A stretch of DNA of 64,000 nt from Mesostigma viride (lineage: Eukaryota > Streptophyta > Mesostigmatophyceae > Mesostigmatales > Mesostigmataceae). The translations under genes were made by a program, and so were the position numbers. Location: positions 7,965,693-8,029,692 of the forward strand of contig RPFO01000154.1 of the NCBI GenBank assembly GCA_009746045.1. The letters run 5' to 3'. The notes below the pieces were generated by a model. That model saw nothing but the letters and a program-made list of their open reading frames with translations. It was not told where the DNA came from and made no database searches. This document shows, piece by piece, positions 19,907-30,500 of the stretch (within the stretch, counting starts at the first letter, position 1; each line of letters begins with the position of its first letter).

Positions 19907-21517
19907 TAAAAATTAAATTAAATTATAACATGCCTCCGTTGGGAGATCATGTAGCACATATTCCTTGATGGGTGGTGGAAAGGAGAGAGCCGCGTAATCT
20001 AACTATCCTAACGCTAATCTACCTACTAGTCTAGAAAAATCCTACCTGCCCTACTCGTCAAAACGCCTCCTCCTCTCGGGGGGAGGGGGCTTGCCCACAG
20101 GGTCGGGCGTGTGAGCCTTGACAATCTTCTGCCACCGCATCTTGTTCTGCATGGCAGTCCAAAGAAGGGAGAGAGAGTGGATGCGGTATTCAAACTGGGC
20201 TGGGACCAGTAGGTCATCCAGCAACATCTGTACGTAGTTCGTGACATGTTTCCCTACCCTTTTGGGAATGTCCTTGGGGCCAGGCCAGGTCAGAATGTGC
20301 CGCCCTGGCTGGCCAAGCCGCTGGGGGCCTGCCAGACCAAGGGTGGTGTCGACCTGGCTGGTGCGAGCAAGGTGTCCTACAAATGCTATCCTACGCTGTC
20401 TAATCTCGTCCGAAATACGAGGCATGCCCTGATACAAAGACTCTGATGACGGGCGCTTGGAAAACCCTACGTTCAGGACCTGTCGGAGCATCCTGTAAAC
20501 TGTGCCGTCTAGCCTAGCTGCCAGTTTGGGTGGGAGTGTCCACGCCTCGGCGCCATACGTGAGCACCGTGAGGACGAGGACCTTGAAGAGCATGCGCTTG
20601 CGGTGGTCGCCCGGCCAGGCCCTTGGAGCGCCAGTAGGTGTTGAGCGAACGAAGCCTAGCCCAGGCCAGGCCGATGCGGGTGTCCACATCGTCGGCGGTG
20701 TCAGGGAGCCAGCTCCCTAACAGCTTGAAGCGGTCGCGGAACGGGACCTCCGTCCCGTCGAGCAGGCGCGGCAGCGGCGGTGTACTGGAGGCCCCAATCG
20801 ATCACCATCGCCTCGGTTTTGACACTAATCTCCAACCCCACCGCCCTCGCCTCCAGGCCCAGACAGTCCAGCCAGGTCTGAATGTGCTCGGGGCGCGCGA
20901 TGAGGGTGGTGTCATCCGCATAAATCAGGTCGGCCAGGCGGTAACCAGGTCGAGCCCCGCCATGCTCTTTCTCGTTAAGGATGATGTCCAAGCCTGGCTC
21001 GAACCCCTTAAGAGCAGTAAAGCGCGCACATGCTCGGCGCATGACGTGATCCACGACAATAATGAACAGGTATGGGGACAGGACACAACCTTGCCACACC
21101 CCGTGGTGAAGGGGGAATGGTGGGGTGGTGCCTTCCGCAGTCCGCACTACTGCCTGTGAGCCCTCATACAGTCGGCGAATGGCAGCAATAAACGCAGGTG
21201 GCACTCGATCCAGAGCTAGGATGGCCCAAAGAGCCTCCCAGAGGACCGTGTCAAAGGCCTTGATATAGTCAACAAAAATGAAGACCAGCGGCAAACTGTC
21301 AGGGGGAAGGCGACGCACCTCCTCCATCAACCAGCGCGCGACAAACACAGCCATGACAATGTTACGACCACGACGGAAACCCATCTGAGACGCACCCAGG
21401 TGTGGGTCCAGCGCGGCGCGGAGCCTGTGCAGCATCATGCGCATGAAGACCTTCAGCGCGGCGCTCTGGAGGCAGACACCCCGGTAGTTACCGGGGTCAG
21501 CAGCAGAGCCCTATATT
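19907..21517 (-). mobile_element. LINE-D copy, 5' truncated
   Basis: Left end: AAATT-type tail, hairpin core CTCCGTTGGGAG, short 3' UTR. Right end: truncated at the GSAADPGNY block of the RT. ATGCTATGCCTAT at 19894-19906 and 21518-21530 is a 13-bp target-site duplication. It belongs to the same family as 60836-62405 and 60937-61675. Confidence 0.85.
20051..21510 (-). pseudogene. LINE-D reverse transcriptase, mostly preserved, frameshifted
   Basis: The best-preserved RT of the window. On the minus strand: GSAADPGNYRGVCLQS, LGASQMGFRRGRNIVMAVFV, IFVDYIKAFDTVLWEALWAI (motif A), HHGVWQGCVLSPYLFIIVVD (motif B), RLADLIYADDTTLIARPEHI (catalytic box). Frame changes near 20700 and 20690 separate it from TVLTYGAEAWTLPPKLAARL and the C-terminal GQPGRHILTWPGPKDIPKRV ending at PPPPERRRRFDE (20051). 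All catalytic Asp residues are present, but the upstream domain is missing and the frameshifts inactivate it. Confidence 0.8.
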
Positions 21518-21874
21518 ATGCTATGCCTATGCGGGGAGTTACTCTCTGCTGAGATGCCATGTGTACACCAGCTATAGCCTAGCCACATACCTTCCACCCC
21601 ATATGTCATGCAGGCCTTCTAGGCCCTCTCCTCAAGCCGCCCTGTGTGCTTGTGCTTGTTTAGGAGGCATGAACCATCATGGCGGTGCAGGTGCACCTTG
21701 TGCACCCAGAGCAGGTGATAGTTGTACATCCTACACCTGCAGGTTGTCGCCCTGATTGTATTACAAACCCATACTGTAGATGCCCCTTTCTCAGGGCTAT
21801 GTGTTACATATGCTCCCCACGGAGCTATGATTTTAATTAATTACTTAATTAATAGCCATGATGATCTCCCCCCC

Positions 21875-22701
21875 GGGCGGTCGGTCTAGAAATCAGCCCC
21901 AAACCGGAGGCCCTGGCCCTCGGCATGGCAGGGCCCCCACCTGAGCTCCGCCTCTTAGACGATGCCGAGGTCAACTACCCTCCTTCAGGCCGCTTCAAGC
22001 TGCTCGGCAGTTGGCTTCCCGACTGCAAGGACGACATGACGACACGGACCGGCATGGCGTGGGCGCACCTCCATGACCACCGCCGCTGGTGGAGCAACCC
22101 CGCCCTACCCCGGATCGTCAAGCGTGACCTCTTCAAGGTCGTCATTCTGACGATCCTGACCTACGGCGCCGAGACGTGGGCACTGACGCAGGAGCTGGAG
22201 CAACGACTCGACGGCGCCGTCACCAAGATGCTGCGCAAGGCCCTTAACATCCCCTTTGGTTTGCACATTAGTAATGAGGATTTGTACGCTGATTTGCCCT
22301 ATGTTTCCCACATTATTAGGCACAGGCGCCTGGGCCTAGCCGGGTACCTGGCCCGCACAGATCAGGTAGATACCTCAGATAGACTAGCTGGCACCAAGCC
22401 CGCCCAGCCTGGGCGATATGTCCTAACCTGGCGTGCCCCCGGCCGCGCGCGGCAGGGCCGCCACCCGTGGACATTTCGTGATAGACTCGGCATGGACATG
22501 TGCTACACTAGACGTGACGGGCTCACCCCCGGGCAGCCTCCTGGTTTGTCTGTAATATGGAGGCAGATGGTGCGCATGGATAGATGGCAAGTAGTGATGA
22601 AGGAGACCACCCCCAAGCCTGTGGGGGCTCCGCGTGTGACCAAGTATGGCATTCATAGCGATTCGGGCCGCGGTGCCCACACCCCTGTAACTAGGACCTA
22701 G
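21875..22701 (+). CDS. LINE-A ORF2 C-terminal part (partial, open)
   Basis: The frame enters open at the truncation point with AVGLEISPKPEALALG and runs to a stop at 22699-22701. It covers the region after the RT catalytic box: RLLDDAEVNYPPSGRFKLLG, VILTILTYGAETWALTQELE, AVTKMLRKALNIPFGLHISN, YVSHIIRHRRLGLAGYLART and PAQPGRYVLTWRAPGRARQG. No palm or endonuclease is present, so no activity is expected. Because its frame is uninterrupted, it is the best guide to the LINE-A C-terminus. Confidence 0.7.
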
Positions 22702-22794
22702 ATAGCTTATACCATCCATTCCATCCCATGTTCCCCTCCCACTGAGGACTTATGCTCACGTGACGCAGTCACGTGTCTATTAATTAATTAATTA
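21875..22794 (+). mobile_element. LINE-A copy, 5' truncated, reference for the family 3' end
   Basis: Inserted with a duplication of ATCTCCCCCCC (21864-21874 and from 22795). It ends with the hairpin CACGTGACGCAGTCACGTG at about 22758-22776 and a TTAATTAA tail. Five further 3' end copies in the window can be aligned to it. Confidence 0.8.
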
Positions 22795-23071
22795 ATCTCC
22801 CCCCCCCATGACAGGCTCCTTAGTTGGGTTGAGCTTGAGACTCTGGGGGGTGCAGGTGCCCTTGGTGCACCTTGAGAAAAGTGTCGTTTACATTCCCACC
22901 CTTGCAGGAAGTAGCTTAGAATGTATTAAAATCCATATGCCCCTTCTCTAGGATATGTGCTACATATACTCCCAACGGAGTTATGTTCCTAATTAATTAA
23001 TTCATTAATGATGCCGACGATATTTGTAACTTTAGTGTAATTATTTTTCTAATGAGATTAGCATAGTACTC

Positions 23072-23154
23072 GCGTTTTTCCGCGTTTTCCGCGGCCCGGC
23101 ACTGAACGCAAATGGTTTTCACCTTTGCGGAGTGCCTGATCAGAATATACGCTT
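23072..23154 (+). mobile_element. SINE tail copy without tRNA-like head
   Basis: Matches the 3' part of the SINE at 11247-11392 and 23395-23545: TTTTCCGCG repeats, GGCCCGGCACTGAACGC and TTTGCGGAGTGCCTGATCAG. The tRNA-related head is missing. Confidence 0.7.
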
Positions 23155-23394
23155 GGCTGATTTCGATAGTATCGGCTACGCCCCCTTCTACTAAAAAAGA
23201 AGGATTCAGCCGTGTTCAGCCCGTCTCACGGTGCGAGACTGAACAAGTCTCGCGTGCAGACACGTGTGTAGTACTCCTACACACAGATCTCGAGTGATTT
23301 ATCTAGTACCAAATCCGAAAGGCTTGCATCACTCCCCGGACAGGAGAACTTTTGCGGATGACTGTAGGTGTAAGTTGGCGATGCCATGGTAACC

Positions 23395-23545
23395 GGAGAC
23401 GTCCGTCCTATAGTCAGCAAAATTGGTGCAAGAGGTCCCCAGTTCGATTCCGGTTGGATTCATTTGCAGATCGCGTTTTTCCGCGTTTTCCGCGGCCCGG
23501 CACTGAACGCAAATGGTTTTCACCTTTGCGGAGTGCCTGATCAGA
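23395..23545 (+). mobile_element. tRNA-related SINE, second copy
   Basis: Head with GTCCGTCCTATAGTCAGC, B-box-like GTTCGATTCC, then the same tail as the other copies, ending GATCAGAATA. The sequence between the two tail copies (23155-23394) is not recognised. ATAGTACTC occurs before 23072 and after 23545, so the whole composite may be one insertion. Confidence 0.7.
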
Positions 23546-23599
23546 ATAGTACTCCGTGGCATGCCCATGCGCATGACACGCAAGCACTTACTGAATTAA

Positions 23600-23945
23600 T
23601 CCGCCATGCTTTTGCAACGTCGAAGCCTTATTGCACCCACAGTAGTTGCTCAACTCTCCCAGTGAACCTGTGGCCTGCCTTTCAAGGCAACGAGAGAAGG
23701 GATCTTGCTGTGCTTCCATATCAAACAGGGATGTAAGGTACCTTGTACTCAAATGTTGGTACCCCGTGACTCCCCCAACGGAGGCGCGTGCATGAATGAA
23801 TGAATGAATGAATGAATGAATGAATGAATGAATGAATGAATGAATGAATGAATGAATGAATGAATGAATGAATGCATGAATGAATGAATGAATGAATGAA
23901 TGAATGAATGAATGAATGAATGAATGAATGAATGAATGAATGAAT
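23600..23945 (+). mobile_element. LINE/ORF1-element 3' end with (TGAA)n tail
   Basis: Sequence such as ATTGCACCCACAGT and GTGGCCTGCC resembles the 3' UTR of the 7062-8416 element. It ends in the hairpin core GTGACTCCCCCAACGGAGGC and then about 150 bp of TGAA repeats with one interruption. The tail unit differs from the TTAA tails of the other copies. Confidence 0.6.
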
Positions 23946-24509
23946 TGTTGTGATGAGTGTACGTACACGCATTTATTTTCCTGAATGATGACCGTCGCCA
24001 CAACAGATCAGCGGATAACTTTTTTATTCTTAAAGATTGCCATCGACAATTCTGCATGGACTCTAAAGACACTGGAGGTGCGTACCGCTCAAAATTACAC
24101 GACTTTGGACTACATCAATGAGACAACCAGTGCAGGCCGGAAATCTGGACGAATTTGGACCATGGTAGCTTGAGCCTGCGGTTGTCCGCATTTGTCGAGT
24201 TGTTAAGGATGAAGAACATGAATGGAGGTGGAAATGTGGAGCCGTGTGCCATGACATTATGGCTGGCTAACATTCAGATCAAGACCTAGACGGTGTAGTT
24301 AAGAAACAAAGTCACGTGGTCAGTGCGCTTCTTCCTAGAGGTCAGGAGGGTCCAGTTGTGAGCACTACTGCTGCGATCACTATCCCGCCATTTGTACAAG
24401 GAATCACCCTCAATGGAGATATATACCTGTGGACCCCCAACGGGCACGAGAAAATTTTAGTGTACTAATGGATGGCTATCTTGTCTGCTCCACTAATGCT
24501 GGCCTGCTC
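23946..24509. other. No gene recognised (3' flank of the sialidase-like gene)
   Basis: No domain, repeat or RNA gene was recognised between the TGAA tail and the TGTAA element downstream of the minus-strand gene. Confidence 0.5.
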
Positions 24510-24514
24510 TTACA
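24510..24514 (-). promoter_or_regulatory. Putative TGTAA polyadenylation signal
   Basis: TGTAA on the minus strand, about 72 bases after the TGA stop of the sialidase-like gene. TGTAA is the usual poly(A) signal of chlorophyte algae. A 5-base match is weak on its own. Confidence 0.35.
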
Positions 24515-24585
24515 CACTTGACCAGGAGAAAAACAATGCCATAAAAATACAGGCATGCGTTATGCACGAGCACTCACTCGAATGC

Positions 24586-27500
24586 TCATGCCATGTCGGA
24601 AACTGAGAAGAGATCCAACGCGTCTGTCTTGATCCATTCTTCGTCGATCTCGACATACTTGATCGTTTGGCTGTCATACGTGTACGTCACGTGGATTTTC
24701 CCGTCAGGCGTTTGCAGAACTGCACGTCGAAACACAGCCAGTCAGACAAGGATGGAAAGGGCATGAAGAAATGCCTTGGCCCTTGGCTTCAGCATTCCTT
24801 GTTGCAACCACCAATAGCGTGCAAGGAAGCAGATGTGGAGCATCTGATGGAAAGAACTTCTTGTCCGCCCCCCATTCTTCCACAAACAGCACAGACATAC
24901 ATGCTTGCACACTGTACATGCGAGCACTCACACTCACACACACACTCACACACACACTCACACACACAACTTTGGGGTTTGGGATATCACAGCCTAATGC
25001 TGGTAGAGTGGAGTCCCCACAGCCATGAGACCAGCCTGATAGGATGCCCTCCAACCACCGAAGGGACGCTTGCCTTGCAAAGCTCTCGCATGCCTGCGCT
25101 CCTATGATGGGCACGGGCAAGGCATCAACTACTGTATGTTCGATCCCTACCCACGGGGTTGCTGCTTGGGGGCGCTTCCGACAGGCAACGCTCACTAGCC
25201 CGGGGACGCTGGGCGGCTATTGCGCGAAGAGTACGACAACCAAAGCACCAACAAAAAAGTGGCAACAGCAACGGCAACCTCCGTTGGTCGCATTCCAACC
25301 CTAAAACTAAGGAGAAATATACGCTGGCCAGGTGGTACATGGCGGCCACTGCTTGCGGAGCCCAGAATGATACACAACAAGAGCAGCACAAAGCAAGCCA
25401 AGGGGCCACACTCACTGGCTGGGTGGTACATGGCGGCCGGCTCCAGGAACCGTTCCAAGGGAAGAGTCTCCAACGACTCCAAGTCCCTCGAGTGCGGCCA
25501 CGTGCGCCCCCCGTCCTCTGACAGCGATATCGTCAGCGGCAGCCTCCCCTCCCCCAGGAAGCAGTTGTTGTACACGATGGCCAGCGCGCCGCTGGACAGC
25601 TCGGTCACCGCAAACCCGCCGTCGTTGTTGCGGATCTTGACAGCGCAGGGGAGAGACCAGGTGGTGCCGTCGGAGGCCAGCGCCATGGACATGTGGAGCG
25701 AGCGCGAGGAGGTGGACGCGAAGAACGCCACCAGCACGTTGGCCGACGAGGCTGCGCGGTGGGAGGGGTGACGATGTATGGGTGAGTGGACAGGTGGGTG
25801 AGCTTGGTTCACCAAAGTACAGACTGCCAGTAGCAGCGACAGGAGGTGGACGCGAAGCAGGAAAGCACATTGGCTGAGGAAGCTGCGGGGGAAGAGCCGA
25901 TGTAAAGTGGAAACTAGAAACTCTTAACTTTTGTAAAACTTCCAATGCGGGTGGTGTATATCAGAGGAAGCAAGGATGCTTTGATTATACGGGTGAAGGG
26001 GCGCACAGGCGAGTCCAAGCTCAGAGCAACACCAGCACCCGCAGCTTGGCCAAGGAGGCGGTGTTTGTGTGTGCAAGATGCGGGCGGGTGGACCAGCGTG
26101 AGGATGAGGGAAGACCAGCCTATGCGAAAGGGCTCGTTTTGGAGGCAGGATGACAGCCGCAGCACTAGCAGAGGGGGGGGGTGCGGGGGACCAAGGGCTG
26201 TGGAAAGGAGGATTAGTGAGTTTTGGGTCTCTATGACTAACCCTTAGGATATCATGAGCTTGTAGCAGGGCCACGCATGCCATCCATGGTGTGGAAGGCT
26301 ACAGCACAAGGCCATGGGATCATACACCTGCGCAAGACGACCGTGCACACACGCAGCACTGCACACGAGCGCCGAAAACCATGCCGTACAATGTCGCCGT
26401 GCACCACCAACATAGAGCACCAGCACACCACCCCCCTTGCCCCCACCACGCACCGCTGCTGATGTCATCGCTGCCACCGTCCCGCATCAGCAGCGCCATG
26501 CCCCCGTGATCGAGGTCGCACGTCCAGATGAGTTGGTCCCCCAGCATGCGCGCGCGCGGGTGTGAGAAGTCACCCGACCCTAGGTCCTCCTCCTCGCGCA
26601 CCGACAGGCCTTGGGAGGACTGTGCCAGCTCGGCCGCACGCAGCCACTCCTGGTCCGCCACCTGGTGGTTGGATGGCACGGCAGGTACGCGGCGCGGTTC
26701 CACGATTGCCAACGAAATGAAACGAGACAACATGACATGACGCGACAGGGTAGCCTTGCAAAGCCGTGGTGTGAGATGAGTCATGACATGACACGACATC
26801 CACATGACACGACCGTAATTGGCTTGTGATGGCACCGTAGGACCACAGGCGCATGGCATGACACGACATCCACATGGCAGCACGGCCGTGATGGGCTTGT
26901 GATGGCACCGTACGACCGCAGTGGCATGATAACGTAACCAGGGAACCCCGGGAGTAGCATGATAGCCGGGGACTGATTGCGGGGTGACGGAAGAAAGCAA
27001 GTGGCCACCTGACTAGGCACTTCTGAAATGGCCAAAAGAAGCCGGCAGGCCCACCGCACCCATGACTGTTCCAGGGTGATGAAACAAAAGCCGGCAGGCC
27101 CACCGTACCCATGACTGTTCCGGTGATGAAACAGAAGCCGGCAGGCCCACCGCACCCATGACTGTTCCGGTGATGAAACAAAAGCCGGCAGGCCCACCGT
27201 ACCCATGACTGTTCCGCGGTGATGAAACAGAAGCCGGCAGGCCCACCGCACCCATGACTGTTCCGGTGATGAAACAGAAGCCGGCAGGCCCACCGTACCC
27301 ATGACTGTTCCGGTGATGAAACAGAAGCCGGCAGGCCCACCGCACCCATGACTGTTCCGGTGATGAAACAGAAGCCGGCAGGCCCACCGTACCCATGACT
27401 GTTCCGGTGATGAAACAGAAGCCGGCAGGCCCACCGCACCCATGACTGTTCCGCGGTGATGAAACAGAAGCCGACAGGCCCACCGCACCCATGACTGTTC

Positions 27501-30500
27501 CGCGGTGATGAAACAGAAGCCGGCAGGCCCACCGCACCCATGACTGTTCCACAGTGATGAAACAGAAGCCGGCAGGCCCACCGTACCCATGACTGTTCCG
27601 GTGATGAAACAAAAGCCGGCAGGCCCACCGTACCCGTGACTGTTCCGGTGATGAAACAGAAGCCGGCAGGCCCACCGCACCCATGACTGTTCCGGTGATG
27701 AAACAGAAGCCAGCAGGCCCACCGCACCCATGACTGTTCCACAGTGATGAAACAGAAGCCGGCAGGCCCACCGCACCCATGACTGTTCCGGTGATGAAAC
27801 AGAAGCCGGCAGGCCCACCGCACCCATGACTGTTCCGGTGATGAAACAGAAGCCGGCAGGCCCACCGCACCCATGACTGTTCCGGTGATGAAACAGAAGC
27901 CGGCAGGCCCACCGTACCCATGACTGTTCCGGTGATGAAACAAAAGCCGGCAGGCCCACCGTACCCATGACTGTTCCGGTGATGAAACAGAAGCCGGCAG
28001 GCCCACCGTACCCGTGACTGTTCCACAGTGATGAAACAGAAGCCAGCAGGCCCACCGCACCCATGACTGTTCCGCGGTGATGAAACAGAAGCCAGCAGGC
28101 CCACCGCACCCATGACTGTTCCGGTGATGAAACAGAAGCCGGCAGGCCCACCGTACCCATGACTGTTCCACAGTGATGAAACAGAAGCCGGCAGGCCCAC
28201 CGTACCCATGACTGTTCCGGTGATGAAACAGAAGCCGGCAGGCCCACCGCACCCATGACTGTTCCACGGTGATGAAACAGAAGCCGGCAGGCCCACCGTA
28301 CCCATGACTGTTCCACGGTGATGAAACAGAAGCCAGCAGGCCCACCGCACCCATGACTGTTCCGGTGATGAAACACAAGCCGGCAGGCCCACCGTTTAGA
28401 TGAGCCTGCGTTCACATGACGAGACAGCCACAAGATGCCACACATTACCCGGCAGGCCTACCTTACCCGTTACAGATACCTGTTGACAAAAACAATGCCC
28501 AGCAAGCCCACCTTTTGGATGAGCCGGCTCGCATGGATCAGCACGAGCGCGGGCTGAATCAGACCCTCCACCCTCGTGAGTGTGTGCTGCGACCACGTGG
28601 CGCCCATGTCCTTTGTGAGCAGCAGCCCAGGGTAGCTCGCCCGCCACCCCCCCGGGTTGACCAGCACAGGGAACAGCCACGTGCTGTTGCCCACGGCCAC
28701 CCCATCACTACTCAGTCCATTGCTAGCATCCGCCGATGATGCCGTGCTCCCTGGCAGGCGTGCGTCCTTATCGCGGCACACGCCCCGCTTGTGCAGCGAG
28801 GGGCACTCGGCCACGATACGATGATGTGTCGAGCAGCCCACGCCGGCCGGGAACGGCTCTGGTTTTGTCCAGCTGGCGCCCTTGCCGTCCAGGGACTTGA
28901 CGTGCTGGAGCGTCACGGGCGTGTTGGAGGCCACGTAGCCTGGCTGCGACGCGTGGTAGAGGTGGAGGATGCCGGATTCGGCGTCGAAGAAAAGGACAGG
29001 GGAGTGGTTGGACCTGTGGCGCACACGTACAGTGACCCCATAGAGTGACCGATAGGGCGATGAGTAAAGGAATCCATGAGCATGGCCACAGGGTAATGTG
29101 AGCGTGGTTAAATGAGTGATGTGAGCATGGGCGAGTGGTTTACCTGCGGCCCGAACATAGAGTGACCGATAGTGTGACCCAACATGGTGACCAGTAGTGT
29201 GACCCATAGCGCGATGATGGGATTAGATGCGTGTGGGAGGATAGGACAGGCCAAGGGTTGAGCATGCAGTGTAAACATAGAGCGACCTATTGAGAAACCC
29301 AAAAGGTAAACTGTGAACGGAATGACGGGATCAAGTAAATCCAAGAAACCCCACACCCACCACCAAGCAAACGACCCACCCCCCGCCAAGCAAACCCCAC
29401 ACCCACCACCAAGCAAACCCCACACCCACCGCCAAGCCAACGACCCTCCCACCGCCAAGCAAAACCCACACCCACCGCCAAGCAAACGACCCACCCACCA
29501 CCAAGCAAACGACCCACCCACCGCCAAGACAATGACCCACCCACCACCAAGCAAACCCCACACCCACCACCAAGCAGACCCCACACCCACCGCCAAGCAA
29601 ACCCCACACCCACCACCAAGCAAAGCCCCACACCAACTGCCAAGCAAACTCTACACCCACCGCCAAGCAAAACCCACACCCACCGCCAAGCAAACGACCC
29701 ACCCACCACCAAGCAAACGACCCACCCACCACCAAGCAAACCCCACACCCACCACCAAGCAGACCCCACACCCACCGCCAAGCAAACGACCCACTCACCG
29801 CCAAGCAAATGACCCGCCCACCGCCACGCAAACCCCACACCCACTGCCAAGCAAACCCCACACCCACCATCCCGGCTTCTGGCTGGTCACCGTAGACAAA
29901 CACGCTCCCTACAAAAGAAAACTATCCAGCCACCCCATGACATCCTGCTACCCCCTAGCCAGCATCAGCATCCCGCCCCCGCACCCTGAGTCCCCCGGCT
30001 CCCAACCCCACCCACCATCCCGGCTTCTGGCTGGTAACGTGAGGCCTCGTGAAGTGCCGCATGTCCGCATGCCTCGCGCCCTTCCTGATGGCCGTCATGA
30101 CCGACACGTCCGGCTCCTCCACACGGTTGCCCGCGTGCCAAGCAACCACGATCTCGCCACCTGGCAGCAGCTCCATCGTCGAGCCGTGGTTGTACGGCTG
30201 CAGGCGCGGCATGTAGGCCTCGTACACGCCATCGCTGTGCCGCCGCCGTAACCGACCATCCATCTCATCCACGCTCACCCCGGGGGGGATGGGCAGCTCC
30301 TCGTCCTGCCCCGCATCCCCCCCACCCTGTGCGCCAGACATATGCCCCTTACCCGTGCCCACCTCCACCGTTGGCAGCGCGTGGGCTCTCAACAGGTGCC
30401 CTGCATGACCCAATCCTAGTCGGTGCAAGGGGTGGGCAAACAGCGCCCCATGACCCCCCTCCTTCTGGCCCCCCTTTTGGACACCACCGCGTCGGGGCCC

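Larger units (their letters stand above)
5961..21853 (+). mobile_element. LINE-C: one LINE split into pieces by nested insertions
   Basis: Plus-strand RT pieces at 5961-6312, 9405-9613, 12752-12896, 13126-13627, 14390-14663, 19087-19906 and 21518-21853 follow each other in the order of a single LINE ORF2: GDYRGV block, QTGFY/LGRNNV, motif A VDYTKAFDTV, motif B VWQGCVLSPYLF, VDYIMRRAQARF, thumb LLYGCEAWTLGQ, C-terminal domain and 3' UTR with tail. Several junctions are proven by target-site duplications of the inserted elements (GTACATTG, GAGCRGCGCAA, GGTGAATATATAT, ATGCTATGCCTAT). The YADD box is lost (VYTLLPDTTL) and frames are broken, so the element is dead. Joining the piece after 19475 to the same element is less certain. 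Confidence 0.7.
21854..23008 (+). mobile_element. LINE/ORF1-element 3' UTR fragment hosting a LINE-A insertion
   Basis: 21854-21874 and 22795-23008 together match the 3' UTR at 62570-62790 (GCCATGATGATCT..., GGTGCAGGTGCCCT, ACTCCCAACGGAGTTATGT). It ends in a TAATTAATTAATTCATTAAT tail. The LINE-A copy 21875-22794 sits inside it. Confidence 0.7.

Noticed and set aside
23395-23470. Functional tRNA gene
   Set aside because: The TPsiC-like part is recognisable, but the arms do not pair well and the same block is repeated with a constant tail, so it fits a SINE.
26570-28445. Three long overlapping minus-strand open frames (up to about 600 codons) with repeated GGPAGFCFITG-like sequence
   Set aside because: They run through the 47-bp minisatellite, which lacks stops on that strand in every frame. 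The repeat lies in an intron of the sialidase-like gene.
29313-30251. Long open frames on both strands over the 29345-29880 repeat
   Set aside because: Simple-sequence artefact; on the minus strand the right part is the true sialidase-like exon in a different frame.
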